Below, piece by piece: positions 29,849 to 39,956 of a DNA stretch of 64,000 nucleotides. The notes below the pieces were generated by a model, which searched no databases, was not told the DNA's origin, and saw nothing but the letters and a program-made list of their open reading frames with translations. The stretch is from Bacteroidota bacterium (GTDB lineage: Bacteria; Bacteroidota; Bacteroidia; Bacteroidales; FEN-979). A program made the position numbers and the translations under genes. The stretch spans positions 128,211 to 192,210 of the forward strand of contig JAPLDL010000011.1 in the NCBI GenBank assembly GCA_026391735.1. The letters are read 5' to 3'. Positions within the stretch are counted from its first letter, which is position 1, and the number at the start of each line of letters is the position of its first letter.

Positions 29849-31852
29849 TTAATCAGTCGTTGTTAATTTAACAGGGATCTGAACCATAATAAACCCTTTA
29901 TGGGCAAGACGGTTTTGCAAAGTTAACTGAGTCTGGCTATGAAGCATCCGTGTAAGGGATGACGGGCGCGAAAAAATTGCATTTCCGATGAAGAAGATCA
30001 CCCTGTTGTATTTATGGACTACTTTTTTCGATAGTTCTTTCACTTCGTCGGCTATATCAGTGCCTATTGCATAATAGCTGTCGGCATAGCAACCGTAGGC
30101 CCGGGCCAGGTCCTCATACTTTTTCAAATTATATCTGACGTTTTCTTCCAGGTTCTGTAGTTCAGCTTCACCTTTAAAAGATCCTGAATCCACCATACCC
30201 ACCGAGATGAAAACAAAGTTCCTGTATCTCTCAAAATCTTCCCTGATCTTCAGGAAAGTATGGATCCCGATCCCGTTAAAATCATTTACACATATGCATG
30301 CTGTATGCAAAGCCGGAAAAAATTCGGGGGCTTCCCTGTGGGATTTCTCATATCCCTGCATAGCTCCTTCAACCTGACGGAACATCTTTTGGTCAAGCTG
30401 GCTGATCAGTTTGGCTGCTTTATCATAATGACTTCTTACTTTCACTACAAAAAGGATCAGGCTCGATGTTATTAATATAGTAAGCCAGCCACCTTCCCCG
30501 AATTTTATAAAGAGCACGGTGAGCAGAATGCTCAATGTAAGGAACAAACCAAGCCCGTTGATCATAAGTTTCGGGAGCCAGCCTCCTTCCTTTTGCTTGA
30601 CCTGCCACCAATGTCGCACCATACCGGCCTGGGAAAGGGAAAAGGTTACAAACACATTGATACTGTATAGTACGATCAGGGTATTCACACTTCCTCCGGT
30701 GACCAGGAGAATAAACGAAGCGGAAACCGCCATAAGGATAAGTCCGTTCTGGGTTACAAGCCGGTCGGAAAGCACCGAAAATCTCCTTGGGAACCAGTTA
30801 TCCTGGGCCATGTTTGAAATTACCCTGGGTCCGTCCAGGAAACCGGTTTGTGCTCCAACGAACAATAAAGCCGCTTCAGAGAGCAGGGTGATCACGACAA
30901 AGGGTTCACCTACCCATCTGTACCATCCGGCCGTCATGGCTTCGAGAAGGTTAGCATTCATGGTCTTGCCAGGAACATGTTTCAGGTGAAACAAGGAATA
31001 CGCAGCAAGTAATCCAAGGACGGTAATTCCCAGGGAAAATGCCATAAGCCTCATAGTAGCAATACCTGTTTTAACCCTGGGTTCCTTAAGTATTACCATG
31101 GAATTCGACACGGCTTCTATCCCTGTATAGGTTCCGGCTCCCATGCTGTATGCTCTTGCCAGAATGATAAGGACTGCGAAAGTCCCGATGGAATGGCTTG
31201 CCTGATGGAATTCCCTCGTCGCATCCGGGACCAGGTTGATGAAATCCCTGGTATGGAAGAAGATAGGATATATAATTGTAAAGGCATGTGTAAGCAGGAA
31301 GACGATAAAAATGGGTAACAAGGAAAATACAGACTCCTTTATTCCCCTCAGGTTTACAAGCAGCAGCAGGAGGATGATGGTTAATGTTACGGTCAGTTTC
31401 AAATGCTGGTAAACCGGTGGGAAATTGCTGAAAATTGCATCCACCCCACTGGCAACACTAATGGAAATCGTAAGAACGTAGTCGACAATAAGCGAACATC
31501 CTGATATCATGCCAAGTCGGGGGTTCAGGAGTTTTGTAGCTACTTTATAACCGCCGCCGCCTGAGGGAAAAAGCTTGATGATCTGGGAATAACTGCTGCT
31601 TATGATCGAAATGGTAAGCACAACAGCGAGGGCAATAAATATGGTCATTCCATGGTAATGACCCAGGGCGTTGTAAGATTCTTCAGGACCGTAGCAGGAG
31701 GAAGAAAGCCCGTCGGAACCCAGGCCTACCCATGCAAGGATAGCAACCAAGGTGACTTTTTCAAAAATATTCTGATCTTTAAGGTCCCTGGCGTTACCAA
31801 CAAAGAGCCTACGTGCTCTTTCGGTTGTGCTTAACCTTTCTCTTTGTTTCAT
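29849..31852 (-). CDS. APC-superfamily permease with C-terminal soluble domain, copy 1
   Basis: 667 aa, multiple TM segments; WVGLGSDGLSSSCYGPEE, FPSGGGGYKVATKLLNPRLG, AGTYTGIEAVSNSM. Confidence 0.85.
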   Translation of the reverse strand: MKQRERLSTTERARRLFVGNARDLKDQNIFEKVTLVAILAWVGLGSDGLSSSCYGPEESYNALGHYHGMTIFIALAVVLTISIISSSYSQIIKLFPSGGGGYKVATKLLNPRLGMISGCSLIVDYVLTISISVASGVDAIFSNFPPVYQHLKLTVTLTIILLLLLVNLRGIKESVFSLLPIFIVFLLTHAFTIIYPIFFHTRDFINLVPDATREFHQASHSIGTFAVLIILARAYSMGAGTYTGIEAVSNSMVILKEPRVKTGIATMRLMAFSLGITVLGLLAAYSLFHLKHVPGKTMNANLLEAMTAGWYRWVGEPFVVITLLSEAALLFVGAQTGFLDGPRVISNMAQDNWFPRRFSVLSDRLVTQNGLILMAVSASFILLVTGGSVNTLIVLYSINVFVTFSLSQAGMVRHWWQVKQKEGGWLPKLMINGLGLFLTLSILLTVLFIKFGEGGWLTILITSSLILFVVKVRSHYDKAAKLISQLDQKMFRQVEGAMQGYEKSHREAPEFFPALHTACICVNDFNGIGIHTFLKIREDFERYRNFVFISVGMVDSGSFKGEAELQNLEENVRYNLKKYEDLARAYGCYADSYYAIGTDIADEVKELSKKVVHKYNRVIFFIGNAIFSRPSSLTRMLHSQTQLTLQNRLAHKGFIMVQIPVKLTTTD

Positions 31853-31871
31853 CAGAACAGAAATTAGCGGG

Positions 31872-31879
31872 CAAAAGTA
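31872..31879 (-). promoter_or_regulatory. candidate -7 box (TACTTTTG) for APC permease copy 1
   Basis: Reverse strand GTACTTTTGCC 20 bp upstream of the start. Confidence 0.4.
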
Positions 31880-31902
31880 CGATGTTTCGGTATTCGAAAA
31901 AC

Positions 31903-33906
31903 CTAATCGGTAAGAGTGAGTTTTACAGGGATCAGCACCATCATGAATCCTTTATGGGCAAGACGGTTCTGTAAGGTGATCTGGGTCTGGTTATGGAGCA
32001 TTCGTGTAAGGGATGAGGGTCTTGCAAAAATTGCATTGCCTACGAAGAAAATAACCCTGTGGTATTTATGGACCACTTTCTTTGACAATTCCTTTACTTC
32101 ATCGGCCACATCAGTACCTATTGCAAAATAGCTGTCGGCAAAACATCCATAAGAGTGTGCAAGTTCTTCATACTTTTTAAGATTGAATTTCACGCTGTCT
32201 TCAAGGTTCTGAAGTTCCTCTTCCCCCTTGAAAGTCCCGGTATCAACCATCCCCACGGAAATGAATATAAAGTTTTTATAATTTTCGAAATCCTCCCTTA
32301 TTTTCAGGAAAGTATTGATGCCAACCCCGTTGAAATCGTTCACACAAATGCAGGCTGTGTGTGATTCCTGGTCAAATTCCGGTAAGGCCCTTTCTGCTTT
32401 TTCCCAGCTAAGCATTGCTCCTTCCACCTGGCGGAACATTTTATTATCCAGTCGGCGGATTAGTTTTGCCGCACGGTCATAATGACTTCGAACCCTTACA
32501 ACAAAGAAAATAAGGCTGGATGTTATAAGAACGGTAAGCCATCCGCCTTCAGTAAATTTTACAAAAAGAACGGTACAAAGGATACTGACTGTAAGGATCA
32601 GGCCAAGTCCATTAATGAGGAGCTTGGGGATCCAGCTCCCTTCTTTTTTCTTTACCTGCCACCAATGCCGCACCATACCTGCCTGTGAAAGGGTAAAAGT
32701 AACAAACACGTTGATACTATACAGAACTACCAGGGTGGTTACTTTCCCTCCTGTTACAAGCAACACAAAGGAAGCAGCAATGGCCATCAGAATAAGCCCA
32801 TTCTGGGTCACAAGCCGGTCGGAAAGCACTGAAAAACGCCTGGGGAACCAGCTGTCCTGGGCCATGTTCGAGATAACCCGCGGGCCACCCAGAAAACCCG
32901 TTTGAGCGCCAACAAACAGCAGGGCGGCTTCTGAAAGCAGGGTAATGATAACAAAGGTTTGGCCTATCCACCTGTTCCAGCCGGCTGTCATAGCTTCAAG
33001 CAGGTTGGCGTTCATAGTTTTTCCGGGGATATGTCTGAGGTGAAAGAGAGAGTAAGCTGCCATTAATCCGAGTACTGTGATCCCAAGGGAAAAAGCCATC
33101 AGTCGCATGGTATGAATGCCGGTTTTTACCCTGGGTTCTTTAAGGATCACCATGGAGTTTGAAACGGCTTCTATCCCTGTATAGGTTCCGGCACCCATAC
33201 TGTAAGCTCTTGCAAGAATGAGCAAAACGGCAAAAGTCCCCATGCTGTTACTTGCATGTTTGAATTCCCTTGTTGCATCAGGAACCAGGTTGACAAACTC
33301 CCTGGTATGGAACATAATGGGGTAGACAATGGCAAATGCATGGGTCAGCAGGAAGACGATGAATATCGGCATCAGGGATAATACAGATTCTTTTACTCCC
33401 CTGAGGTTCAGAAGTAAAAGGATAAGGATAATACCTAAGGTTGTATACAGTTTATAAACCTGGAAAGAATCTGGAAAATTGCTGAATATTGCATCAACTC
33501 CGGAGGCAACGCTGATAGAAATTGTTAAAATGTAGTCTACGATTAGGGAGCAGCCCGATACCATACCCAGGCGGGGAGAGAGCAGTTTGGAAGCAACCTG
33601 GTAACCGCCTCCGCCTGAAGGAAACAGTTTTATGATCTGTGAGTAGCTGCTGCTGATGATTGCTATGGTAAGCACCACTGCCAGGGCAATGAAAATGGTC
33701 ATTCCATGGTAATTCCCCAGGGCGCGGTATGCTTCTTCAGGACCGTAACAGGATGATGACAACCCGTCGGAACCCAGGCCAATCCAGGCCATGATGGCAA
33801 CAAGGGTGACTTTCTCAAAAATGTTTTCATCCTTGAGATCCCTGGCGTTGCCAACGAATACCTTTCTGATCCTTTCGGTTGTACTAAGCCTCTCGCGGGG
33901 TTTCAT
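31903..33906 (-). CDS. APC-superfamily permease with C-terminal soluble domain, copy 2
   Basis: Also 667 aa; co-linear with copy 1, with clearly high identity across the whole length. Confidence 0.85.
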   Translation of the reverse strand: MKPRERLSTTERIRKVFVGNARDLKDENIFEKVTLVAIMAWIGLGSDGLSSSCYGPEEAYRALGNYHGMTIFIALAVVLTIAIISSSYSQIIKLFPSGGGGYQVASKLLSPRLGMVSGCSLIVDYILTISISVASGVDAIFSNFPDSFQVYKLYTTLGIILILLLLNLRGVKESVLSLMPIFIVFLLTHAFAIVYPIMFHTREFVNLVPDATREFKHASNSMGTFAVLLILARAYSMGAGTYTGIEAVSNSMVILKEPRVKTGIHTMRLMAFSLGITVLGLMAAYSLFHLRHIPGKTMNANLLEAMTAGWNRWIGQTFVIITLLSEAALLFVGAQTGFLGGPRVISNMAQDSWFPRRFSVLSDRLVTQNGLILMAIAASFVLLVTGGKVTTLVVLYSINVFVTFTLSQAGMVRHWWQVKKKEGSWIPKLLINGLGLILTVSILCTVLFVKFTEGGWLTVLITSSLIFFVVRVRSHYDRAAKLIRRLDNKMFRQVEGAMLSWEKAERALPEFDQESHTACICVNDFNGVGINTFLKIREDFENYKNFIFISVGMVDTGTFKGEEELQNLEDSVKFNLKKYEELAHSYGCFADSYFAIGTDVADEVKELSKKVVHKYHRVIFFVGNAIFARPSSLTRMLHNQTQITLQNRLAHKGFMMVLIPVKLTLTD

Positions 33907-33925
33907 CAGGATTTAAATTGACTGG

Positions 33926-33933
33926 CAAAAGTA
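33926..33933 (-). promoter_or_regulatory. candidate -7 box (TACTTTTG) for APC permease copy 2
   Basis: Reverse strand TTACTTTTGCC 20 bp upstream of the start, same spacing as copy 1. Confidence 0.4.
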
Positions 33934-33970
33934 ATATGTTTAATCAAATAACAAACATTATTAACAACAG

Positions 33971-34432
33971 CTAATATCCGAAAGCCCGGCCTTCAATTTT
34001 ATCAATTTTAATCTTCCAAACAGTCACCTCCCTTATAGAAGGAGGGTTGAACTTAAACTCTTTATTACTGTATTGCCCCATGATGATGTTGAATGCTGCA
34101 ATTTTCTCATCAGGATCCATGATGAATTCAGCTTTGCCATAAGCCAGGACGGAACGGAATTTCATACTCCATGAGCAGGCCACTTCCTCGTTCTGGTAGC
34201 GGAGAAGATGATCTGTGCTGAAGTTGATGCAGACAGTTGAATTCTGTTGCAGTATGCTGATCTTTTTCCCGTGTTGAGCGCCGTGCATGTAAATAATTCC
34301 GTCTTTATATCCAAAGTTCATCGGGATCACATACGGATTCCCCTGGAGATCAACCATCGCCAGGTGGCACCATTGGCAACGACTGATGATTTCGAGTAAT
34401 TCTTCGTTATTGCTGATATCGCGTCGGCGCAT
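33971..34432 (-). CDS. pyridoxamine 5'-phosphate oxidase-like / NimA-type FMN-binding protein
   Basis: MRRRDISNNEELLEIISRCQWCHLAMVDLQGNPYVIPMNFGYKDGIIYMHGAQHGKKI. Confidence 0.85.
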   Translation of the reverse strand: MRRRDISNNEELLEIISRCQWCHLAMVDLQGNPYVIPMNFGYKDGIIYMHGAQHGKKISILQQNSTVCINFSTDHLLRYQNEEVACSWSMKFRSVLAYGKAEFIMDPDEKIAAFNIIMGQYSNKEFKFNPPSIREVTVWKIKIDKIEGRAFGY

Positions 34433-34444
34433 GATGTTTCTGTT

Positions 34445-35809
34445 TTACCGGAATAAGGCCTTATAAACTTCCTGCACTTTGCTAACCTGAACGATCTCGA
34501 TGGCATATCGGCTTTTATCGAGGGCCCGGGAATTATATTTAGATATAAAGATACGTTCAAATCCAAGTTTCTCGGCTTCGGAGACCCGCTGTTCTATTCT
34601 GTTGATAGGGCGGATCTCACCGCTAAGTCCTACTTCAGCGGCAAAACAGGTTTTGGTGTCAATAGGCTCATCCTGGTTCGAAGAAAGAATCGCAGCAACA
34701 ATAGCCAGGTCGATTGCAGGGTCGTCAACTTCTATCCCACCGGCGATATTCAGAAATACATCTTTATGGCCAAGCCTGAAACCGCTTCGTTTTTCAAGGA
34801 CCGCCAGAAGCATGTTCAGGCGCCGTACATTAAATCCGGTTGTGGAACGCTGGGGGGTGCCGTACACGGCCGATGATACGAGGGCCTGAGTCTCGATGAG
34901 CATGGGGCGCAAGCCTTCGACCATCGCGGCGATGGCGATCCCGCTCACTTTTTCATCGTGCTGGCTAAGAAGGATCTCCGACGGGTTGGATACTTCGCGC
35001 ATTCCTGCGTCATGCATTTCATAGATCCCCAGTTCAGAAGTCGAACCGAACCGGTTCTTGAGAGATCTCAGAATGCGATAACCGTAATTACGGTCACCTT
35101 CAAACTGCAGAACGGCGTCGACCATATGCTCCAGTATCTTTGGTCCGGCAAGGCTGCCGTCTTTGGTGATATGTCCGATAAGAAACACGGGCGTATGGGT
35201 GATCTTGGCATATTTCTGCATCTCCCCTGCACATTCCTTGATCTGGCTTATGCTTCCTGCCGACGATTCAATGCTGTCGGTCTGAAGCGTCTGGATGGAA
35301 TCAATTATCACGATGCCGGGCCGGACCTGTTCCAGGTGCTGGAATATAGCCTGGGTGTTGGTCTCAGTGAGAACAAAACAATCATCATTTTGTATTCCAA
35401 GCCTGTCGGCTCTCATCCTGAGCTGCTGGTCGCTTTCCTCTCCGCTGATATAAAGTGTTTTCAGGCCGTTGCATTTTAAAGCAACCTGGAGCATGAGGGT
35501 GGATTTCCCTATTCCCGGTTCCCCACCGATAAGAACAAGCGAACCCGCAACAAGTCCTCCTCCCAACACGCGGTTAAGTTCAGCATCCCTGGTATCTATG
35601 CGTTGCTCGTGTTCAAAACTGACATCCGATATTTTTTTTGGAACAGGCCTTTGCCCATCAGGTCTTGCTATCCCGCTGCGTTTCTCCTCACGTTGAATGA
35701 CTTCTTCAACAAGGGTGTTCCATTCCCCGCAGGCAGGGCATTTTCCCATCCATTTACTCTGCTGGGCACCACAGCTTGTGCAGAAAAATGCAGTTTTGAC
35801 TTTCGGCAT
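34445..35809 (-). CDS. radA: DNA repair protein RadA
   Basis: FFCTSCGAQQSKWMGKCPACGEWNT zinc finger; IGGEPGIGKSTLMLQ; KNRFGSTSELGIYEM; LNIAGGIEVDDPAIDLAIVAAI. Confidence 0.97.
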   Translation of the reverse strand: MPKVKTAFFCTSCGAQQSKWMGKCPACGEWNTLVEEVIQREEKRSGIARPDGQRPVPKKISDVSFEHEQRIDTRDAELNRVLGGGLVAGSLVLIGGEPGIGKSTLMLQVALKCNGLKTLYISGEESDQQLRMRADRLGIQNDDCFVLTETNTQAIFQHLEQVRPGIVIIDSIQTLQTDSIESSAGSISQIKECAGEMQKYAKITHTPVFLIGHITKDGSLAGPKILEHMVDAVLQFEGDRNYGYRILRSLKNRFGSTSELGIYEMHDAGMREVSNPSEILLSQHDEKVSGIAIAAMVEGLRPMLIETQALVSSAVYGTPQRSTTGFNVRRLNMLLAVLEKRSGFRLGHKDVFLNIAGGIEVDDPAIDLAIVAAILSSNQDEPIDTKTCFAAEVGLSGEIRPINRIEQRVSEAEKLGFERIFISKYNSRALDKSRYAIEIVQVSKVQEVYKALFR

Positions 35810-35818
35810 AACAGGATC

Positions 35819-36316
35819 TTAGAGGTGAACCTTATGCGCCTTTTCTATAACATGAGTAGTGGAATATCCCCGGGTAAGTTCAATGGTAACAACTTCACCA
35901 CCTCTTGCCTTAACAATATCGCTTCCTACAATTTCCTTGCCGTCGTAATCTTTGCCTTTAACCAGGACGTCGGGTTGAATGAATTTGATCAATTCATAGG
36001 GGGTGTCTTCTTCAAACATGACCACGGCATCAACGAAAAGCAGGGATGCCAGGGTAAATGCGCGGGCATGATGGCTGTTTACCGGACGGTGGCTTCCCTT
36101 GATGCGGTGAATGCTCTCATCGGAGTTCATACCCACGATCAGAATATTTCCCAGGGCCCTTGCTTTACCCAGGAGTTCAACATGTCCCAGGTGAAGTATG
36201 TCAAAGCAGCCGTTGGTAAATACAATTTTTTTATCCTGGAACCTCCATATGGCCAGTTGCCGCTGAATGGCTTCCCAGGTAAATATTTTGTCTTTGACAA
36301 TTTTAAGCTTTCCCAT
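35819..36316 (-). CDS. rfaE2: D-glycero-beta-D-manno-heptose 1-phosphate adenylyltransferase (RfaE domain II)
   Basis: KIVFTNGCFDILHLGHVELLGKARALG...VGMNSDESIHRIKG...VLVKGKDYDGKEIVGSDIV; start taken at MGKLKIVKDK. Confidence 0.92.
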   Translation of the reverse strand: MGKLKIVKDKIFTWEAIQRQLAIWRFQDKKIVFTNGCFDILHLGHVELLGKARALGNILIVGMNSDESIHRIKGSHRPVNSHHARAFTLASLLFVDAVVMFEEDTPYELIKFIQPDVLVKGKDYDGKEIVGSDIVKARGGEVVTIELTRGYSTTHVIEKAHKVHL

Positions 36317-37346
36317 CTTCTGATCGTTTAATCGATAAAAGTAATAAAGAAATTCCACCCACAATAAGGATCATCAGCGTTTGAGCCGTCCATGCGATCC
36401 AGCCCAGGGCCAGGCCTGTTGGCTTGGCTATACCGTAAAGAAGCAGTGTTTCCTGGATAATGGCCGGGTATAAACCGATCCCTCCGGGGGTGATCATGAT
36501 CCCCACACTGCCAAGAACCAGGGACGAAAGGCCTGCACCTGGTCCGAGGACCGAGGTTTCGGTAAAACAAAAGAAAATAACATACAGCATAAAAAAGTAA
36601 AGCACCCAGATCATAACTGAATAGAATACAAAAAGACCCGGTTTCTTAACCTGGCTGAGAGATTTAAATCCTTCCCAAAAACCAATTATAAGGGTTTTTA
36701 ATTTATGGTAAGCCTTTGATGCCAGTAACTTTTTCCTCAAGGCGAACCATAATAAAATCAAGAAGAGAGCCAACCCGCCTAGTGAAAGAAAAATCATCCG
36801 TGAATAATGCAGTGTTCCGAATTTTTCTACCAGCTTAGGATATATATTCTGATTGAGATAATCTTTAATTGTTCCCAGCTGCGTGAAAAACATCAGCAGG
36901 AACAATAGGAAAAAAATAAGCATGTCAATAGCCCTTTCGGTCACCACTGTTCCAAATGCTTTCTGGAAGGGCACCTTTTCATATTTAGACATGATACCGC
37001 AACGGGTCACCTCTCCAAGTCTTGGAAAAGCCATATTGGCAAAATAGCCGACCATGACCGCGTAAAATGTAGTTTTAAGTTTGGGTTTAAATCCCATGGG
37101 CTCAAAAAACAATATCCAGCGCGCCGAACGAAGTAGATGACTGAAAATACCTAATACAATGGCCAGGACTACCCAGTAATAGTTTGCAGTGCGGAAGGAA
37201 TGAAGGATCTGGGCCCGTTCAGTGGCTGTAAGGTCTTTGAGGGAAAGCCATATAATCAATAACCCCAGGCCGAGAAAAAAAGAAAATTTTAATGCGGTAA
37301 TTATCTTCTTCGCCGGGGAGGAAGCCTCAGTCACAGTCTTCGTCAT
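36303..37346 (-). CDS. lysylphosphatidylglycerol synthase TM region / flippase-like (UPF0104) membrane protein
   Basis: YYWVVLAIVLGIFSHLLRSARWILFFEPMGFKP...VGYFANMAFPRLGEVTRCGIMSKYEKVPFQKAFGTVVTERAIDM. Confidence 0.88.
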   Translation of the reverse strand: MTKTVTEASSPAKKIITALKFSFFLGLGLLIIWLSLKDLTATERAQILHSFRTANYYWVVLAIVLGIFSHLLRSARWILFFEPMGFKPKLKTTFYAVMVGYFANMAFPRLGEVTRCGIMSKYEKVPFQKAFGTVVTERAIDMLIFFLLFLLMFFTQLGTIKDYLNQNIYPKLVEKFGTLHYSRMIFLSLGGLALFLILLWFALRKKLLASKAYHKLKTLIIGFWEGFKSLSQVKKPGLFVFYSVMIWVLYFFMLYVIFFCFTETSVLGPGAGLSSLVLGSVGIMITPGGIGLYPAIIQETLLLYGIAKPTGLALGWIAWTAQTLMILIVGGISLLLLSIKRSEDGKA

Positions 37347-37349
37347 TTA

Positions 37350-37715
37350 TTATTCCTTTTTTCTTGAAGAAAGTCTGTTCTTCTCGTCAGGAAACGCCAT
37401 GGAAGGTTTGAATTTTTTTGCCTGATCAAAATCCATGGTAGCGTATGACACGATAATAACCATGTCACTTTTCAGGAATTTGCGGGCAGCAGCACCGTTC
37501 AGACAAATTACCCCACTGCCTTTTCTGCCTTTAATGACGTATGTTTCAATTCGCTCACCATTGTTTATATTCAGCACCTGAACTTTTTCAAACTCAATCA
37601 GGTTGGCCTCCTTCATCAAATTTTCATCGATGGTAATGCTGCCAACATAATTGATGTTAGCATCAGTAACCGTGGCGCGATGAATTTTGGATTTAAGTAC
37701 TTCAATCTGCATCAT
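37350..37715 (-). CDS. panD: aspartate 1-decarboxylase
   Basis: [29 protein letters not shown]...[23 protein letters not shown]. Confidence 0.97.
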   Translation of the reverse strand: MMQIEVLKSKIHRATVTDANINYVGSITIDENLMKEANLIEFEKVQVLNINNGERIETYVIKGRKGSGVICLNGAAARKFLKSDMVIIVSYATMDFDQAKKFKPSMAFPDEKNRLSSRKKE

Positions 37716-37724
37716 GCTGCAAAA

Positions 37725-38576
37725 TTACGAAAAAAGTTCAACATTATCGATCAGCCTCACATCCCCGAGGAAAACAGCCGTAAGGGCAACAACCTGGTTT
37801 TTATGTCCCCAGCTTTCAACCGGCATCAGGGTCTCACGGTCGGCAATTTCAAAATATTCGACCCTGAAGCTGGAGTCTTCCTGGATCTTTTTAATTGCCC
37901 ATTCCCTGAGTTCCCAAACGGGGGTTTTGGTTCCTTTTTCCCTCACTTTACAAAGAACTTCAAAGATCCTCCGGGCAACCTGCCGCTCACCGATGGTAAG
38001 CCTCAGATTTCTGGAACTCATTGCCAGTCCGTCATCTTCCCTCACGGTCTCGCAGGCAACAATTTTAACCTTATGGCCAAGAAGTTCATTCATACGCCTG
38101 ATGACCATCAGTTGCTGGTAGTCTTTTTTTCCGAAATAGGCGTGAGTCGGGGCAATAATATTAAAAAGTTTTCTGACCACGATCACCACACCTTTGAAGT
38201 GACCCGGACGGAACTTCCCTTCCATGACTTTATCCAGCATCCCGAAATCCATCTCGAGGTTTTCCTGCTTGTCGCCAGGGTACATCTCCTCAACGGTTGG
38301 AGAAAACAGCATATCGCAGCCGCTGTTCTTCAGCAGCCGGGCATCCTGGGCTACATTCCGCGGGTACTTGGCAAGGTCTTCGGGGTTATTGAACTGGATT
38401 GGATTCACAAAGATGCTGCAAATGGTGATGTCATTTTCGGCCCTTGACTGGCTGATGAGCCTGAGATGCCCTTCATGCAAAGCTCCCATAGTGGGGACAA
38501 ACCCGATCTTAAGGCTCTTTTTCTGATAGGATTTAAGCCATTGTTTTGCTTCTTTGATCGTGGTGATTTGTTTCAT
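37725..38576 (-). CDS. panC: pantoate--beta-alanine ligase
   Basis: IGFVPTMGALHEGHLRLI...SIFVNPIQFN...AYFGKKDYQQL...GLAMSSRNLRL. Confidence 0.97.
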   Translation of the reverse strand: MKQITTIKEAKQWLKSYQKKSLKIGFVPTMGALHEGHLRLISQSRAENDITICSIFVNPIQFNNPEDLAKYPRNVAQDARLLKNSGCDMLFSPTVEEMYPGDKQENLEMDFGMLDKVMEGKFRPGHFKGVVIVVRKLFNIIAPTHAYFGKKDYQQLMVIRRMNELLGHKVKIVACETVREDDGLAMSSRNLRLTIGERQVARRIFEVLCKVREKGTKTPVWELREWAIKKIQEDSSFRVEYFEIADRETLMPVESWGHKNQVVALTAVFLGDVRLIDNVELFS

Positions 38577-38585
38577 CTTCAGCCG

Positions 38586-39245
38586 TTAGAGATTAATTAT
38601 TTTATTGCGGATGGCAAATTTCACCATTTCAACCGGGGACCTGATCCCGAGTTTTTTCATGATATGATTTTTATGAGTCTCAACCGTACGAACTGAGATG
38701 TTCAGTTTTACACCGATCTCTTTGTTGTTAAATCCCTCGGCATATTGTTTTAAAATTTCAAGTTCCCTGGAAGAAAGATTATACGCCGGCTTTTCTTCCT
38801 GTTCACCCTGCTCCACCGCAGTCCGTATAAAACTTTTCAGCAGGATCTTGGAGATTGTTTCACCGAAGAACTCCTCCCCCCTGAAGATCGCATAAATGGC
38901 TTTCACCAGTTCATCCCTGGAGGTGTTCTTGGGAAGGTATCCTTTGGCCCCTGACCTTATAGCGCCTGTTACAAAATCTTCATGAGTATACATCGATAAA
39001 ATAAGGACCCTGATCTGGGGATACTCATGCCGAAGCCTTTTTGTGATCTCGATACCTGAGATATCGGGCAGCGAGATATCCAACACAATGATATCAGGCT
39101 GTACTATTCTCAGCTTCTCGAAAAGGCTCTTTCCTGTTGAGGCTTCTCCAATGATGGCGATATCAGGGATGGAAGTCAGCAGAGCTTTGAGCCCGTCACG
39201 CACCAGGTCATGATCTTCAACAAGAAATATTTTAATCGTTTCCAT
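38586..39245 (-). CDS. NarL/FixJ-type response regulator
   Basis: IFLVEDHDLVRDGLKALL, IIVLDISLPDISG, LSSRELEILKQYAEGFNNKEIGVKLNISVRTVETHKNHIMKKLGIRS. Confidence 0.95.
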   Translation of the reverse strand: METIKIFLVEDHDLVRDGLKALLTSIPDIAIIGEASTGKSLFEKLRIVQPDIIVLDISLPDISGIEITKRLRHEYPQIRVLILSMYTHEDFVTGAIRSGAKGYLPKNTSRDELVKAIYAIFRGEEFFGETISKILLKSFIRTAVEQGEQEEKPAYNLSSRELEILKQYAEGFNNKEIGVKLNISVRTVETHKNHIMKKLGIRSPVEMVKFAIRNKIINL

Positions 39246-39910
39246 TACAGATACCTTGGCACTTTAATCTGTATAAGGGTCCCTTTACCCGTGGCGGAAT
39301 TCAGATCGATGAGCCCACCCAGCAGTTTAACCCTTTCCTGCATATTATGAAGCCCGTGACCTCCCTGGCTCCCCGAGTCGTGAGGCCTGAACCCTTTTCC
39401 GTTATCCTGAATGCTGAGGTAGATGAAGTCATTGTCGTTCATCAGTTTGATATAAGCCTGGTCGGCATTTGAATGTTTAATGATATTGTTAAGGGCTTCC
39501 TGAACTATTCTGTAAAGATACGTTTGTATTTTTTTATTCCATTCATCGGTGCTCACTTTATGTTCAAATTTGATCCTTACCGATGAATGCCTTCCTGTAT
39601 CCTCGCATAAGTTGAACAAAGCGATGACGAGTCCGAACTCTTCCAGCACAGGAGGCATCAGGTCGGTAGTGATCCTCCGTATCTCGTCAATGATCTGGTC
39701 GAACTGCCTTTTAATGCCTTCAAGCTGGGGCTTTATTTCCTTTTCGGGGATATAGCTGAGACTTTCCAGTTTCATTTTGATCGCAACCATCGACTGCCCA
39801 ATGCCGTCGTGCAGCTCTCGCGACAGCCTCTGCCGTTCCAGTTCCTGTCCGTCGATTACCGACAGGATGTGTGACATCCTTGACTTTTTATTACTTTTGG
39901 GGTTGGCCAT
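39245..39910 (-). CDS. cytoplasmic NarX-type sensor histidine kinase lacking a sensor domain
   Basis: HisKA_3 ELERQRLSRELHDGIGQSMVAIKMKLE; HATPase EALNNIIKHSNADQ, DNGKGF, GGHGLHNMQERVKLLGG. Start taken at MANPKSNKK (39910). Confidence 0.88.
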   Translation of the reverse strand: MANPKSNKKSRMSHILSVIDGQELERQRLSRELHDGIGQSMVAIKMKLESLSYIPEKEIKPQLEGIKRQFDQIIDEIRRITTDLMPPVLEEFGLVIALFNLCEDTGRHSSVRIKFEHKVSTDEWNKKIQTYLYRIVQEALNNIIKHSNADQAYIKLMNDNDFIYLSIQDNGKGFRPHDSGSQGGHGLHNMQERVKLLGGLIDLNSATGKGTLIQIKVPRYL

Positions 39911-39932
39911 ATAATTAGAAACATATGCGCCA

Positions 39933-39940
39933 CAAAGGTA
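39933..39940 (-). promoter_or_regulatory. candidate -7 box (TACCTTTG) for the histidine kinase/NarL operon
   Basis: Reverse strand TTTACCTTTGTGG upstream of ATG 39910. Confidence 0.45.
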
Positions 39941-39956
39941 AAAAAAACAGTATCTC

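Noticed and set aside
35603-36331. 242-aa ORF antisense to rfaE2 and the radA N-terminus
   Set aside because: Spans two real genes on the other strand; shadow ORF.
37716-37735. TAATTTTGCAGCATG as a leaderless panD promoter
   Set aside because: The TA of the box is part of the panC stop codon and panC-panD are 9 bp apart in one operon, so the match is probably coincidental.
37680-38447. 255-aa ORF antisense to panC
   Set aside because: panC is unambiguous on the opposite strand; no recognisable protein family in the antisense frame.
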